Origin: Phialocephala subalpina
Taxonomy: Eukaryota; Ascomycota; Leotiomycetes; Helotiales; Mollisiaceae
Assembly: GCA_900073065.1 (NCBI GenBank)
Contig: FJOG01000059.1
Location: 171,807 to 235,806 of the forward strand
Direction of reading: 5' to 3'
Length of the DNA stretch: 64,000 nucleotides
Part shown: positions 47,101 to 57,401 of the stretch, piece after piece
Layout: each line of letters opens with the position of its first letter
Numbering within the stretch: the first letter of the stretch is position 1
Made by a program: the position numbers and the translations under genes
Notes under the pieces: generated by a model
What the model was told of the DNA's origin: nothing
Seen by the model: only the letters and a program-made list of their open reading frames with translations
The model's database searches: none

Positions 47101-49230
47101 CCGGAGCAAGACAACCAAGTCCTAAACTCCTCAAACAATCTTCCAACCATTAACAACTTTATTAGAAACCATCAAATAAAGCGTGCGAAAAGCCCGTCGA
47201 CCGTCTCAGCAAATATAAGAAATGATGCACTAAACGTAAAAAATGCACTTATATTAGTACTTATATCGACGCCGTTAAATAACTAATACGCTAACAGCCA
47301 AACTACACCTCGATCGAATTAAACTCCTCCTCGTCGACCAACCAAATCTCCAGATTCCCTCGCTTTAATAGGCCTTAGCCACTCTCAGCCTAGTAAAACG
47401 CGACAAACAAATATTCGAATTAATATTCGAAATCCAAAAATTTCCACCGAAAATATTAAAACCGGAAAACGCGCTAAACCTACAATTACTTACGACTACA
47501 ATAAACGCAAAAAAAACAAAAAAGATACGCTATACTAATCAATAACCTCCATAAGAACTCTGTGTTTTACGTCACTATAGTAGAAATGCCACGTGCCCTC
47601 TATACCAAACTACACCGAAGTAAGCTACCACCAAAACCTCGAAATTATCAGGAAATACTACGCTACCCGCACCGCGCAGAATTCGAAGCAGCAATAGAAA
47701 AAGAATAGAGCACGCTCTAAAAGAAAGGAACGTTCGAAAAAGTGCCAATTAAAACCGCAAACAAAATTAGCATTAAACCGATTCCATTGATATAAGTGCC
47801 AAACTACAAGTTCAACGACGATAACTATCTCTTGAAATATAAAGCACGTCTTATAGCGCGCGGAGACCTTCAATAGAGTAATCGAAACGAAGTCTACGCT
47901 GCCACTTTAGCCTCACGAGTCTTTCGAATACTAATTGCAATTGCGGCATACTTTGACCTAGAAATAGAGCAATTCGATACTATTAACGCGTTCACGAACT
48001 CTCGAATAAATAAAGAGACCTACGTCGAACTACCGAATAGAAAAAAGAAGCCTAAACACGTACTATATTATTAAATAGCGCTCTACGGCTTCGATATATC
48101 ACCGCTACTATAATTTAACGACCTCAGCGCGTCCATGAAATCGTTCGATCTTAAACCGGTGCCAAAGTATTCGTGCTTATTCACGGACTACAAAGTAATA
48201 ATATTCTTTTACGTCGACGACATCTATATACTCTACCACCGGAAAAAACGTGTTCGATATAAGAAAATAAAATCTCTCCTACTAAAGAAATACGAAATGC
48301 GCGAGATAAATAAACTAAAGTAGTTTCTAGGCATACGCGTAATTAGAAATAAGACACAACGGAAAATATAGCTCTACCAAAACTCCTATATAAAGAACAT
48401 ATGCAAGAAGTTTGCGGTGGATACGAAAAGCCTATTTCCCAAAGTTCCGATTAACCTTACCGTCAAACTACGACCATATAATAAAAAGGCAACTACTCAC
48501 TAAATTGTAGCTTACTAATAGCAAACTAACTCGACGATTTACTCGACAACGATTTCCCGCCCCGATATAGCGTAAATCACTAAAGAACTAACCACCTTCA
48601 ACCAAAACCCGAGCTTTAATTACCGCGAGGCTACGGAACGGCTCCTACAATATCTCTACGGCACCCGTTACTTAGCGCTGCAATTTGGAGGAATAAACAC
48701 CGAGTTTATCGATAGAGAGCCTATCTTCCGCGCTACTAATAACGCGTCTTTTGCGGACGACGTGGCAACGCGCCGTAGTACCCAGGGCTTCCTCTTCCAA
48801 GTTCTCAAAGGCACAGTAGACTGGAAAAGCAGTAAATAAGACTCAGTTTCCACGTCGACTACAAAGGCAAAGCTAAAAGCTGTCTTAGCGTGCGCGTCGT
48901 AGCTTATGTAGTAGCAGCGGCTATTCGATACAATTAAACTCGATCTACCTAACGACAACACTATTCTTTGTGATAACCTCCAAACTATCCGTCTCATAGT
49001 GAAGGAGTCTCCGAAGCTAATCACGAAATTGCGGCACGTCGATATCTATTAGCACTAACTACGCGAACAAGTTGAGGCTGGAAATATCAATATTATCTAG
49101 ACTAAAACAGCAAATATACCAGCAAACGGCCTCACTAAGCCACTATCACGTCAAAAGCACGAATCTTTTGTCAAACAACTCAAACTCGTCGATATCGAAC
49201 ACTTAATAAACCCTAAAAGCAGAGCTTAAA
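44170..49230 (+). pseudogene. Copia gag-pol, multiply stopped
   Basis: Gag-like start at 44170 (MAEVKPIPVILIGG). The integrase zinc region is near 45969 (WHSRIGHLYIEALSHL), and the integrase core follows to about 46900. The reverse transcriptase box FFYVDDIYIL is at about 48205. RNase H has SFADDVATRRSTQGFLFQV near 48750 and ends NGLTKPLS near 49130. Stop codons TAG and TAA occur where Trp or Gln is usual, the pattern left by C-to-T and G-to-A change. No open reading frame longer than about 100 codons remains. Confidence 0.9.
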
Positions 49231-49534
49231 CTAGTATTACTTAAATCGATCGATTTAAATTGTTACTTTCTTTTATTAGTTCAATTAGAGTTAGTTACTA
49301 TTTACACACTTACCTCGAACCGATTATCTCCTTTATCACACTAAACATCGATCTTACGCTCATTTTATATGTTTTAATAATGCTAGCATCGATATTTTAA
49401 GAAAACACTTCAATAAAAGTGGGTCACTAGTTATTGGGTATTATCACAGCAATTACGCGTTCACCTCTGTAAATAGCTTCACTTCTCTCCTGTCTACCGT
49501 AGTAAGACTCGTTGCTTCTCGACCTAGGGGGATA

Positions 49535-49706
49535 TATCAATTGCTAATCACGTGTAGTAAATCAAACTCTCATTCCATATAGAGTATAGTTCAAGGGTAA
49601 TCTCGCAGACTCTTATATCCTCACTCTCCTCCCTAGCTAGCTCTCCAGACTGAACAATACGATCTTTTACCCACAGTATGATGCCCAGACCTCGTAGCAT
49701 CTGATA
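49535..49706 (+). repeat. Copia 3' LTR
   Basis: 172 bp, starting TATCAATTGCTAATC, the mutated form of the 5' LTR start, and ending CATCTGATA, followed by target duplication AATCA. Confidence 0.92.
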
Positions 49707-50555
49707 AATCATAATGAGGAAAGACGACAGTTTCGAGGACTTATTTCAAGTAAGCAATGCTGCATATGCCCTTCCGGCCTTCTTCCTTCTCTAAGAAGAT
49801 GAGAGGACTCTTCTAATCCCAATTAATAGCTCCCCATACCATCAATGATACCCTGCTAGACTTATATACCGATTTGATACATGTCTAATACTTTTTCTCA
49901 TCCGGACGGCGCGTAATTTAAACTTTGCTCCTCTTGCCAGTCTCAAAAGTGGCTTCATTTGACCAAATAACTCTTCTTTAGTCTACTGTTCTCCACCAAC
50001 GGTATTTGAAAGTAAAAGTAAAACGCTTTGCAGTTTACTCTTTGCTAATAAATGGTCGAGGGTATACTATACATCTCCGGTATCCTAATGCTCTTATAGT
50101 GCGGCGAACAGTAGTAGTGGAAGCTTCAATATGATTCTTTGCTTTTATGCGGGCCCAAGATACGCGGCGGTTGTCCCAAGAGGCTATAATCCATCGTTTG
50201 AGGCGTTTGATATTTCGATCTTTGAGAAGCTTAGGCTTATATTGCTTGCTTTTGCGTGTAGTTCGAGAAGTAAGAGCTTTGATAATCTTTTGGATAGTAG
50301 ATCGAGACAATTTCCCACCGGTTAGCTTCGAGATCTCGCCATATGACTTGCTAGCAGTTCTTAAGGCTCTAACTTTAGATCTAGTAGGAGTATCCTAGTT
50401 CTGATTAGTAGTATGAGCCTTCGCAGGCGAAGAGAGGATGCTGTCGTCCATTTTGAGTGCTTGTGGAAGTTATAGATCGAAAATTAAGAGAGTGAAACGG
50501 TAAAATAAAGGGTGCTCGCTTAGCTGTACGCCTAGTAATGCCCGAAGCTCTTACT

Positions 50556-52490
50556 GTCACGTGCCTTCCTCCGCTGGCTTCATGGGCTTTGAAAGTCCTC
50601 CTACAAAGCAGGACATCAAACCATTTCATTGCACATCACATACGGTCGGCAATTCTCCGTAGAATCTTCTATGCTAACAGTACTTCTTTCTGTCTTAGCT
50701 TGTTTATAAAGTGAAGGTGAGGACATCAGCAGCTCTTCCCTTGCCCTCCAATGTCCCAAATTAATCAGGATGTCACTTGATCATTGTTGCACATCTCACA
50801 TGCGCGAGAAGTTAAGATATGGCACTAGAATTACTCAAACAGATTCTCTTGGTGAAATACTGCTTTGTAGTTTGAGTGAATGTACTGACCTACCCAGGAC
50901 ACAGAGAATTCGTTGCACATCTCATCCGACGGCGCATCTCCGGTCACTCCATACCCGGCTTTTGGTTGGTCTAATTCTTTATTGTATATTGGATGAATGT
51001 CCTTAAACAAAGAAGGATAATGGTTCTCTTCGTTGCACATCTCATAGACGCTGGCGCACTTTGAGTGCTTTCCACTAGCCCCGCAGTATGATGAAATATC
51101 ACATCAAAGTCCTCTCCCTAGTAGTAGTAGTAGTAGTAGTATTGATTTACGACCAAAAAGCGGATAAACAGCTCAAGACTGCCTCCTGACCTCCCTAGGG
51201 GTACGGGGTCATGCTAAGCTAAGGGATTATATACACCAATAATGCTAACGTCTAAAAACCCCAAGGGGAAAAACTCTGCGATCGATATATACCTTAGAAA
51301 GCATTTCATGCTCGGGGTGCTTAGCCAAAGGGGCTAGGTAACTGTAGCCCTCCTCCGCCGGTTGAGGTGGGCACAGCGCTAAGTACAGCGGATTTGATAC
51401 TAGCCGTAGAGAGGTGTCTAAAACCCTAGAGCAAGACCCCAGGTAGCTCAACAGACATGAGTCGAGTTAAAAGCCGCCTAGGCAAGTCCAACAATAGCAC
51501 TATAGGCCCTTTTCTACGGTAATAGGCGTGCACAAAGGCGCAATGTCCACCCCCGCAACCGCAAAATCGAGCCCACCGGGCCTCTCCTCTTCCCACCGCT
51601 CTTACTCCCCCTCCTCTTATTACGGTATCTCCCTCTCTTGTGAACTTAAACATAGAGTCACCCCCTTATAACTAACAGCCCCTTCCACCCCTCTAAAACC
51701 CTATATCCCCGCCTTTAATCCTTCTCTATGGTGTCTGCCAGTTCGAGTATTTATATCTTCGTAGGAGTAGGTAGATAGAGACCCAGCTAAGGGAAAGTCA
51801 TGTCGCAATAAGGCAATATGCCGATATAGTCGATCGGGTTGTGATTCGAGTCGTGGTTGTAATCATGGCAAAACAAGAAGAGGCCACGGTGGCATCTCGA
51901 GATCGCGACCGCGGTGGTCAATAAGGGAAAACCTCTTTGTGTCGCTCGAGTCGTGATTTAGTCTTAGCTCTGGGATCTTATTGTATAGCTCAATCCAATC
52001 TGCAAAGCAGATCAAGCTCTCTAGGAGCTACAGGTTCGTAAGGGACACCCGCAGAGTAAAACTCTGCTCCTGACAGGTGCTGAATCGAAGTCCCCCAAAG
52101 TCCTCTCCCTAAAGGCGCAAGAACTTTATTTCGTTGCAAATCTCATGCATGCTTGCAACAACTATGCGGAAGTTACCTATTGGTCGGTCAGTTTAAGGCA
52201 TGCTATGTGAAAGTCCCCATTCTGAGAAGGACAACGAGAGACTTTCGTTGCGCATCTTACCTGACGCGGAAAGTTTGCGGCAGCGTTCAATTGGCCCGCT
52301 AGTTCACGGCATACTATGTAAATGTCCTCCATTCGAGAAGGACAATAACCTGGTTTGGTTGCGCATCTCGCAGCTCGGGACGATCAACCGAAGGATTTTG
52401 TTGGTCGAAAAACTTGTTGGGGATCGACTTGGTGTAGTAGTTTTGAAAGGTTGATGGGAAAGGTTCGTTGCACATCTCACGGCTGGCGCG
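50556..52490. repeat. Degenerate tandem array with 13-bp GTTGCACATCTCA core, eight units
   Basis: Core copies lie at 50628, 50786, 50912, 51032, 52133, 52247, 52358 and 52467. Spacing is 158, 126, 120, then 110 once the 975-bp insertion and its 16-bp duplication are removed, then 114, 111 and 109 bp. Each unit also carries an AAGTCC-like box about 40-55 bp before the core, usually with a GAAGGACA-like box between. The units are much diverged outside these boxes. No coding continuity across units is convincing. Confidence 0.75.
51105..52111 (-). mobile_element. Non-LTR-like retroelement insertion with 16-bp target duplication
   Basis: CAAAGTCCTCTCCCTA occurs at 51105-51120 and again at 52096-52111. 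Between them 975 bp (51121-52095) are foreign to the array. At the left end is (TAG)7, which on the minus strand is a (CTA)n tail, as at the 3' end of fungal LINE elements. Long variable target duplication plus simple-repeat tail indicates target-primed reverse transcription. No reverse transcriptase is present, so it is truncated or non-autonomous. Small minus ORFs at 51245-51653 have no recognised domain. Confidence 0.75.
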
Positions 52491-52783
52491 TCTTCTTCCG
52501 GTCCCACATTTATTGGAATTGGCTTTTGAATGAATTTCAGGATGCTGGGAGGACGACCATGGGAAGCATATAAGTTGAGGAGCCTTCTTTCAAAGTGGGG
52601 AGCTGTTCATTTTGTACCTGAGCTTGCGTTTGGTACAGATGCAAGAAATTTGGAAATCGAGAGGTAGAAGAAGCAAATGCACTAGAATTGGGGGGTAACG
52701 CTACAAGACAGGATCAGCGCAAAATGATTGATAGACCAGCCAGCCACCTCGAGGCCTCCTCGACCTCCACCTCAACCTGCACC

Positions 52784-54640
52784 TCACTTCCTTGGCTCGA
52801 ATACCATGTTCAGCTCGCTCAACGCCAGTGTGAAAGTATCTCTCTTCCCATCCAAGAATGCCTTTGGCGTCTGTCCTGGGGCGAGCTTCACATTATATCT
52901 CCTCACAATCTGCGCAGTCACATATCGAACCTCCATTAGCCCGAGCTGTTTCCCAACACATGATGATCGACCTATATCAAGCTTGTCAGTACAGTCTCCC
53001 AACAATCTTGATTCAGAAGATGGTCTTACCAAGCGAGAACGGAACGAAGCAACCAGCATCAATCACCATCTCCTTCTTCGTAGTCCACCTCTCCGGCACA
53101 AACTCATCAGCATCAACAAAAACTCTCTCATCCCGGAACAGCGTATGCAGCGGGATCTGCACAATCGAATCGCCAGGAACCATCACATCTCCGATCCACA
53201 ATCCTTCCGGCGGTGTCATCCTTTGCATCCCACTTGGTACAGGAGGGTGTAGTCTCAACGCCTCATTGATCACCGCATCCAGATATTGCAATTTCGAAAG
53301 CGTGGTGGCGTCGACGGGATCGGAGGATTCGAAGAGTGCATCGACTTCCTTCTGTAGGGTTGAGAGTGAAGAAGGCGACAGAGCGAGTTGGAAGAAAAGA
53401 CAGGTGAGTGTAGCAGCCGTAGTATCGCTCCCCGCAACAGCGATGAGAAGCGCGTCGCCGAGGAGATTAAGCTCATCCTGTGCCGTCGGATTCGTTTTCG
53501 CTTCATGATCTTCCAAGATCCAGGAAAACACATCTGGGACGTTCGGTTTGTTCTGTTCAATTTCAACACCACCTCCCCAAACCTAATCAGTCGAGTATAC
53601 ATACAGCCCGTCTCTCAGCAACCTGAGCCTTCGTCCAGTTTTGAAATCGAATATGTTCATAGTTCAAAATCGGCGTAGCTTTGAAAAGTGGGAAAAGCCA
53701 AATAAGATGGCTGAAGAGACCAATGTTCGTCATGTCTGCGTGGAGCGATTTCATGAAATAATGTTTTGTTCCGTCGCGGAGCATGTTGAATGATTTTCCC
53801 CAGGCAAGGTCGCCCATCACGTCGAAGGAGTAGAAGTTGAACCAGTCGGTTACGTTGATTGGTTTACCGGCTGTGGCGGAGAGGTGGGCGAGGAGTTGAT
53901 CGGTGTAGGATGTTACGCGAGGTTCGTAGTCACGGAGAGCTGGAATTGGTTAGCTATCGGGCATCATTGTACGGATTTCGGAAGGGGCTTTGAGGGACCT
54001 TTGGCGTTGAATGCACGATCCCATACTTTGCGGCGCGGGATGTGCTCTTTCTTGGTGCGGATCATTTGCAGTGACACCAAGGGGTGCAAGACGTTGTACC
54101 AAGGTCCCTTGACACATGGTGAACTGTTGGACAAGATCGCCGACACTGCCTTCGGATCATTGACAGACAGCTCGGATGGTCCTAACAAGTTAGCCGCGAT
54201 CCGAAGGATCCTTCAAACAGCATACCAAGCCGTACATAATCTCCATACTGCTGATGAAGACTTTGAACCTCCTCATAAAGATGGAGTCGTTTTGCCGAAA
54301 GTGAAGTGACATAAAGGTTCGAGAATCGTGCAAGATATGGGCCAGGAAACTTGCCCAGTCGATGGAAAACTCCTCGGTAGATCAGGATGCTGATTGTGAG
54401 GCCTGCGACGAGGAACCAAAACAATGTCGAGACTGTTTTGACAGCAAGAAGCGTTGAGCTGTACTCGGGAGGACCGCAGTAGATCAATCCTAGAACGGCC
54501 GCAGCTTGAGCAGTCGCGGAAGACACGATGATCTTGGTTGTCGCGAGGTCCCATTCACCAGTGCGGAAGACGAAGATGTGTAAGGCCACGCCGATGAAGA
54601 AGGCGCCGGCCTTTGCTGGCGTGTCTGTAAGAGTTGTCAT
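52784..54640 (-). CDS. Cytochrome P450 monooxygenase with three-helix N-terminus
   Basis: Exons 54640-54226, 54181-53999, 53939-53605, 53552-53030 and 52971-52784 give 547 residues; introns of 44, 59, 52 and 58 nt all keep frame (the second has a weak GTCCCT donor). The first 90 residues contain three hydrophobic segments, more than the usual single anchor, before LGKFPGPYLARFS. Then follow VRLGPSELSVNDPKAV, the I-helix AGSDTTAAT, the K-helix NEALRLHPP, FVPERW, and the heme loop FSLGRSSCVG (Cys 490). All core residues are present, so it is probably an active ER oxidase. Substrate is unknown. The ADH relic and the bZIP gene lie just upstream, on the other strand. Confidence 0.92.
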
Positions 54641-55194
54641 AGCAGCCGGCGAAGATAGAGAACGAGCAAATGCTCCTAAATAAAATAGAATAAGAATGCA
54701 ATGAAAGGTGTGAGAAGCCGCGAGGCTTTTCGAGAAGTATCCTCGACTATAAGAGAAGGTTGTCGTGGACGAAATCCTGACTCGATAATAGTATGCGAGC
54801 TAGCATGCGGCTTTTACCCAAAGAAATCTGGGGAAGATCCTTGGCTGCATCAAGCTGCTCTTCGATTGGGTGGTGTCGATGTCAGTCGTCCTGACATAGC
54901 TGGCACGGTTCCTCAAATGTGGCTTGCCCCGCCAATTAGTCTTCCCCGCATCTTGAATCCAGGCCCAAGCCGTCACACTAGGAACAGAAGCGGAAGGGAG
55001 CTGCATGGCTGGGAGCACCAAGACTCAATTGAGGATGGAAGAAGAGTCAGGTTACTCTATCGACGTCTGTCGTGCTTACTCACGAATTATAGAGGATTCG
55101 CTTGAAAAGAAGTGAGTAGAAGGTTGCTGCAAACATGAGGTTAGTCAAGTGAACACTACTCACGAGAGCCTTTCGCAAAGGTCGAGATTCAGCA
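54641..55194. other. Intergenic, divergent region
   Basis: 554 bp between the P450 start and the ADH relic. Short ORFs on both strands mirror each other and carry no domain. Confidence 0.4.
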
Positions 55195-55563
55195 TGAACG
55201 GTTCCACTGTAGCGGTCAATCGTTCCATCATTTATGCAATCCATCCTACAATCAAGACGGAAGTCATAGAACTACCTATGCAAGATCCTGGGCCTGGAGA
55301 GGTGCTCATCAGACTGTAAGTCGAGCAAAGAAAATCCCGAAGTGGCGGTCTTGCTCACGGAGAACTGTCTTGAAGGCAGTGAAACATGTTGTCCATTTGG
55401 CATCGTATCCGGTTACCTGACGTACATGACGCCTGGTACCTTTACTACCTTGCACCGGCGAAGTACGTCCCACCAATTCCAGATGATATCCATCAACCAA
55501 GCCGGAGATGCTGATGCTCCTGAAGCAATCAAATCGGGCAATAGACTCGATGCGAAGGAGTGA
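55195..55563 (+). pseudogene. Relic of a zinc-type alcohol dehydrogenase (MDR family)
   Basis: ATG 55195 opens a normal MDR start ending PMQDPGPGEVLIRL, followed by a GTAAGT donor. Downstream, degraded pieces in more than one frame resemble the next part of the same family: a Cys-containing structural-zinc-like stretch (CLEGSETCCPFG), then VSGYLTYMTPGTF, and in another frame LAPAKYVPPIPDD. The catalytic-zinc segment, the Rossmann fold and everything after it are absent. The gene is a 5' remnant. Confidence 0.6.
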
Positions 55564-55887
55564 TGGTGCTAGGCTTACGATGAGGCGGTCGGGACTGCGA
55601 GGAAAAAGGGAGCCATGATATCTTTGGGCGGAAGGGTAGCCGGCGATGGGCCGAGGATAACTTGTGGCGACAGGCTGGTTGGTAGTGTCTCAGCCACAAC
55701 TTTGACCCCGCAACCCCGCCCCCGCATCTCTTGGTTCCATCCACCCCCTGCCCTACGTCCCTGAGTAGAAAGAGCATCGAAATCCTTCCATCTCACTTGT
55801 ACTTTCGATTGCTGAATTCATTCGGATCCGGCACCAACTACCACGTGTTGTCGTGTTGTATGTGTTGATCCATTGTTGCAACACACA
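55564..55887. other. Intergenic, promoter of the bZIP gene
   Basis: 324 bp. Nothing beyond possible eroded dehydrogenase sequence and the bZIP promoter is seen. Confidence 0.4.
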
Positions 55888-57401
55888 ATGACTTCAAGTC
55901 CAGCCCCAAAATCGTGTTCAGCAGAGACTGCTGCGGAAAGGAGAATAAGGAAACGTGAGCAGGATCGTCGTTGTCAACGGGCATCACGAGAAAGGACGAA
56001 AGCTCGTATGGCACAGCTTGAACAGCTGGTGGAGGATCTGAGGGGTCGAAATAGCAGTGGCCAAGTTACGGATCTCTTGAATCGACTTGATGCGGTCTCG
56101 AAGGAGAGAGATTCGCTGGCCAAGATATTGAAGAGTATCCGGGTTACGCTTCGAGCTCAAGAGATGCCGCTTTCAGGTGCAGAACAGAATGATGAGATCC
56201 AGCGGAGAGAGTTTCCCGAAGAGCATGAGGCTATTTCCACAGACGATCAATCTTTCGAGCCTATATCGCCTTCTCGGACCATGGCACTAGAGTCGGGACA
56301 GTGCTACTTGGAGGATTCCTCGCTGAACAATTTCAACTTCGATCTTGCAGAGGAAATATGCCTCCCAGATGTTCCCAGCTCCGATCAACTGGGCTGCGAT
56401 GATAGGTTCAAATTTCAGCAGGAAGACCACCAGGATGCTATCATCATCCCTCGTGTTGAAACAGGTTGTGAATGCTGTCCTGGGATACACAAAGATCAGA
56501 GACAGATCCTCAATTTCTGGAGGTTCGCCAATGAGACTTTGACAAGGCCTGTTGCTTGTTCTGCAGCCGTCAACCGCGTGGAAGAAGCAATGACGAACGA
56601 TACGCCGATTCGAGCGTTGCTGGAGGGCTGGGATGCCGTGGCGGAGCGTGCTGGAGGAAACCTTCCACCGTCATGGGCCAAACTCCGCCGGATTGACGAA
56701 ACTCTCTTTATCCGCTGTGCTCCTGTCGAGCGGTTAGCCATCATGCGAACGATGCACAAAATGTTTCGCCACGACACTGTTCCTTCGCTGGAAAAGCAGG
56801 AAAGCTTGCCCTCCTGGTATTCGAAACGGTAGGTGGAGGACAGCCTCGAGGCTTGTATCCAGGCTAATAGTCCCAGGCCTTCGCAAGCAATTGCACATTC
56901 ATATGCGATCGACTACTTTGCATGGTAGGCATTCTTAACTCCTCGTAGAATCATGCTGACGTCTATAGGCCTGGCATTAGGGAACGTTTTGTCTTCCATC
57001 AACACCGATACTGCTCAAATATCTTCTGGGACCTCTTCTGCGACAGTCTGCGTATTCTGTGGCCCTTCGAATTCCGCGACTGTTACACCCGTAACACAGA
57101 GACGAGTCAATATAATGTGTCTCAAGCTTTTGAAGAGCGCATTACCGACATCAATGCTTGGGCAATGGGGCCTGGCATGTTCGAAAAGTGGCCGGAGTTT
57201 TATAGCGATATTCCAACTTTTATCGCTATTCCTGGCAAAGTTTCGACTCTTGTTGCAGGCGGGGGGCTGATCGAAGCTCCTAGACCAAAACCAGTCCCTA
57301 CTCCAGCTGCGATCGAGGAGGATGAGCAAGGCTTTGAGGCTAATAATTCGGCGTATCAGATCTTGGATCCTTGGAGTATATCCTGGATGTTGTCTTCTTG
57401 A
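55888..57401 (+). CDS. bZIP transcription factor with DUF3425 domain
   Basis: Exons 55888-56828, 56877-56924 and 56969-57401 give 473 residues; both introns (48 and 44 nt) are phase 2. The basic region is RRIRKREQDRRCQRASRERT (about 19-38), followed by a short leucine zipper (LEQLVEDL...LLNRL). The C-terminal DUF3425 region shows RPSQAIAHSYAIDYFAWPG, FVFHQHRYC and FWDLFCDSLRILWPF. This domain pair is common in ascomycete regulators of stress response and secondary metabolism. It is nuclear. Its position next to a P450 and a dehydrogenase relic suggests a pathway regulator, which is inference. Confidence 0.9.

Larger units (their letters stand above)
43783..49706 (+). mobile_element. Copia (Ty1-type) LTR retrotransposon, 5.9 kb, RIP-damaged
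   Basis: The element has two 172-bp LTRs (43783-43954 and 49535-49706) and an identical 5-bp target duplication AATCA at 43778-43782 and 49707-49711. Order on the plus strand is gag, integrase, reverse transcriptase, RNase H, the Copia order. A purine tract (AGGGGGA, about 49526-49532) precedes the 3' LTR. It is inserted inside the Tc1/mariner element. Confidence 0.93.
43440..50451 (-). pseudogene. Tc1/mariner transposase, stop-ridden and interrupted
   Basis: The N-terminal part (50451 down to 49712) carries a helix-turn-helix region (SRSTIQKIIKALTSRTTR, VSWARIKAKN) and the core MVWGAINWD. The C-terminal part (43777 down to 43440) carries FMEDGAKVHKGKA and WPLSLPDLNPIEKVWRWMKN, the last DDE segment. 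The first catalytic region reads WSNE where WSDE is usual, a G-to-A change. Several in-frame TAG/TAA codons are present. It cannot be functional. Confidence 0.85.
43309..50554 (-). mobile_element. Tc1/mariner DNA transposon, split by a Copia insertion
   Basis: The terminal inverted repeats are 43309-43338 (GTAAGAGCTTCGGGCATTAC...) and 50525-50554, matching over 30 bp with one mismatch. Removing the nested Copia element and one 5-bp target duplication leaves about 1.3 kb, the usual size. The transposase gene reads on the minus strand from near 50451 to 43440. The flanking TA dinucleotides are not clean, possibly through RIP. Confidence 0.85.

Noticed and set aside
52200..52454. 84-codon ORF across two array units with repeated peptide-like motifs
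   Set aside because: The resemblance comes from the DNA repeat itself; the frame does not continue into other units.
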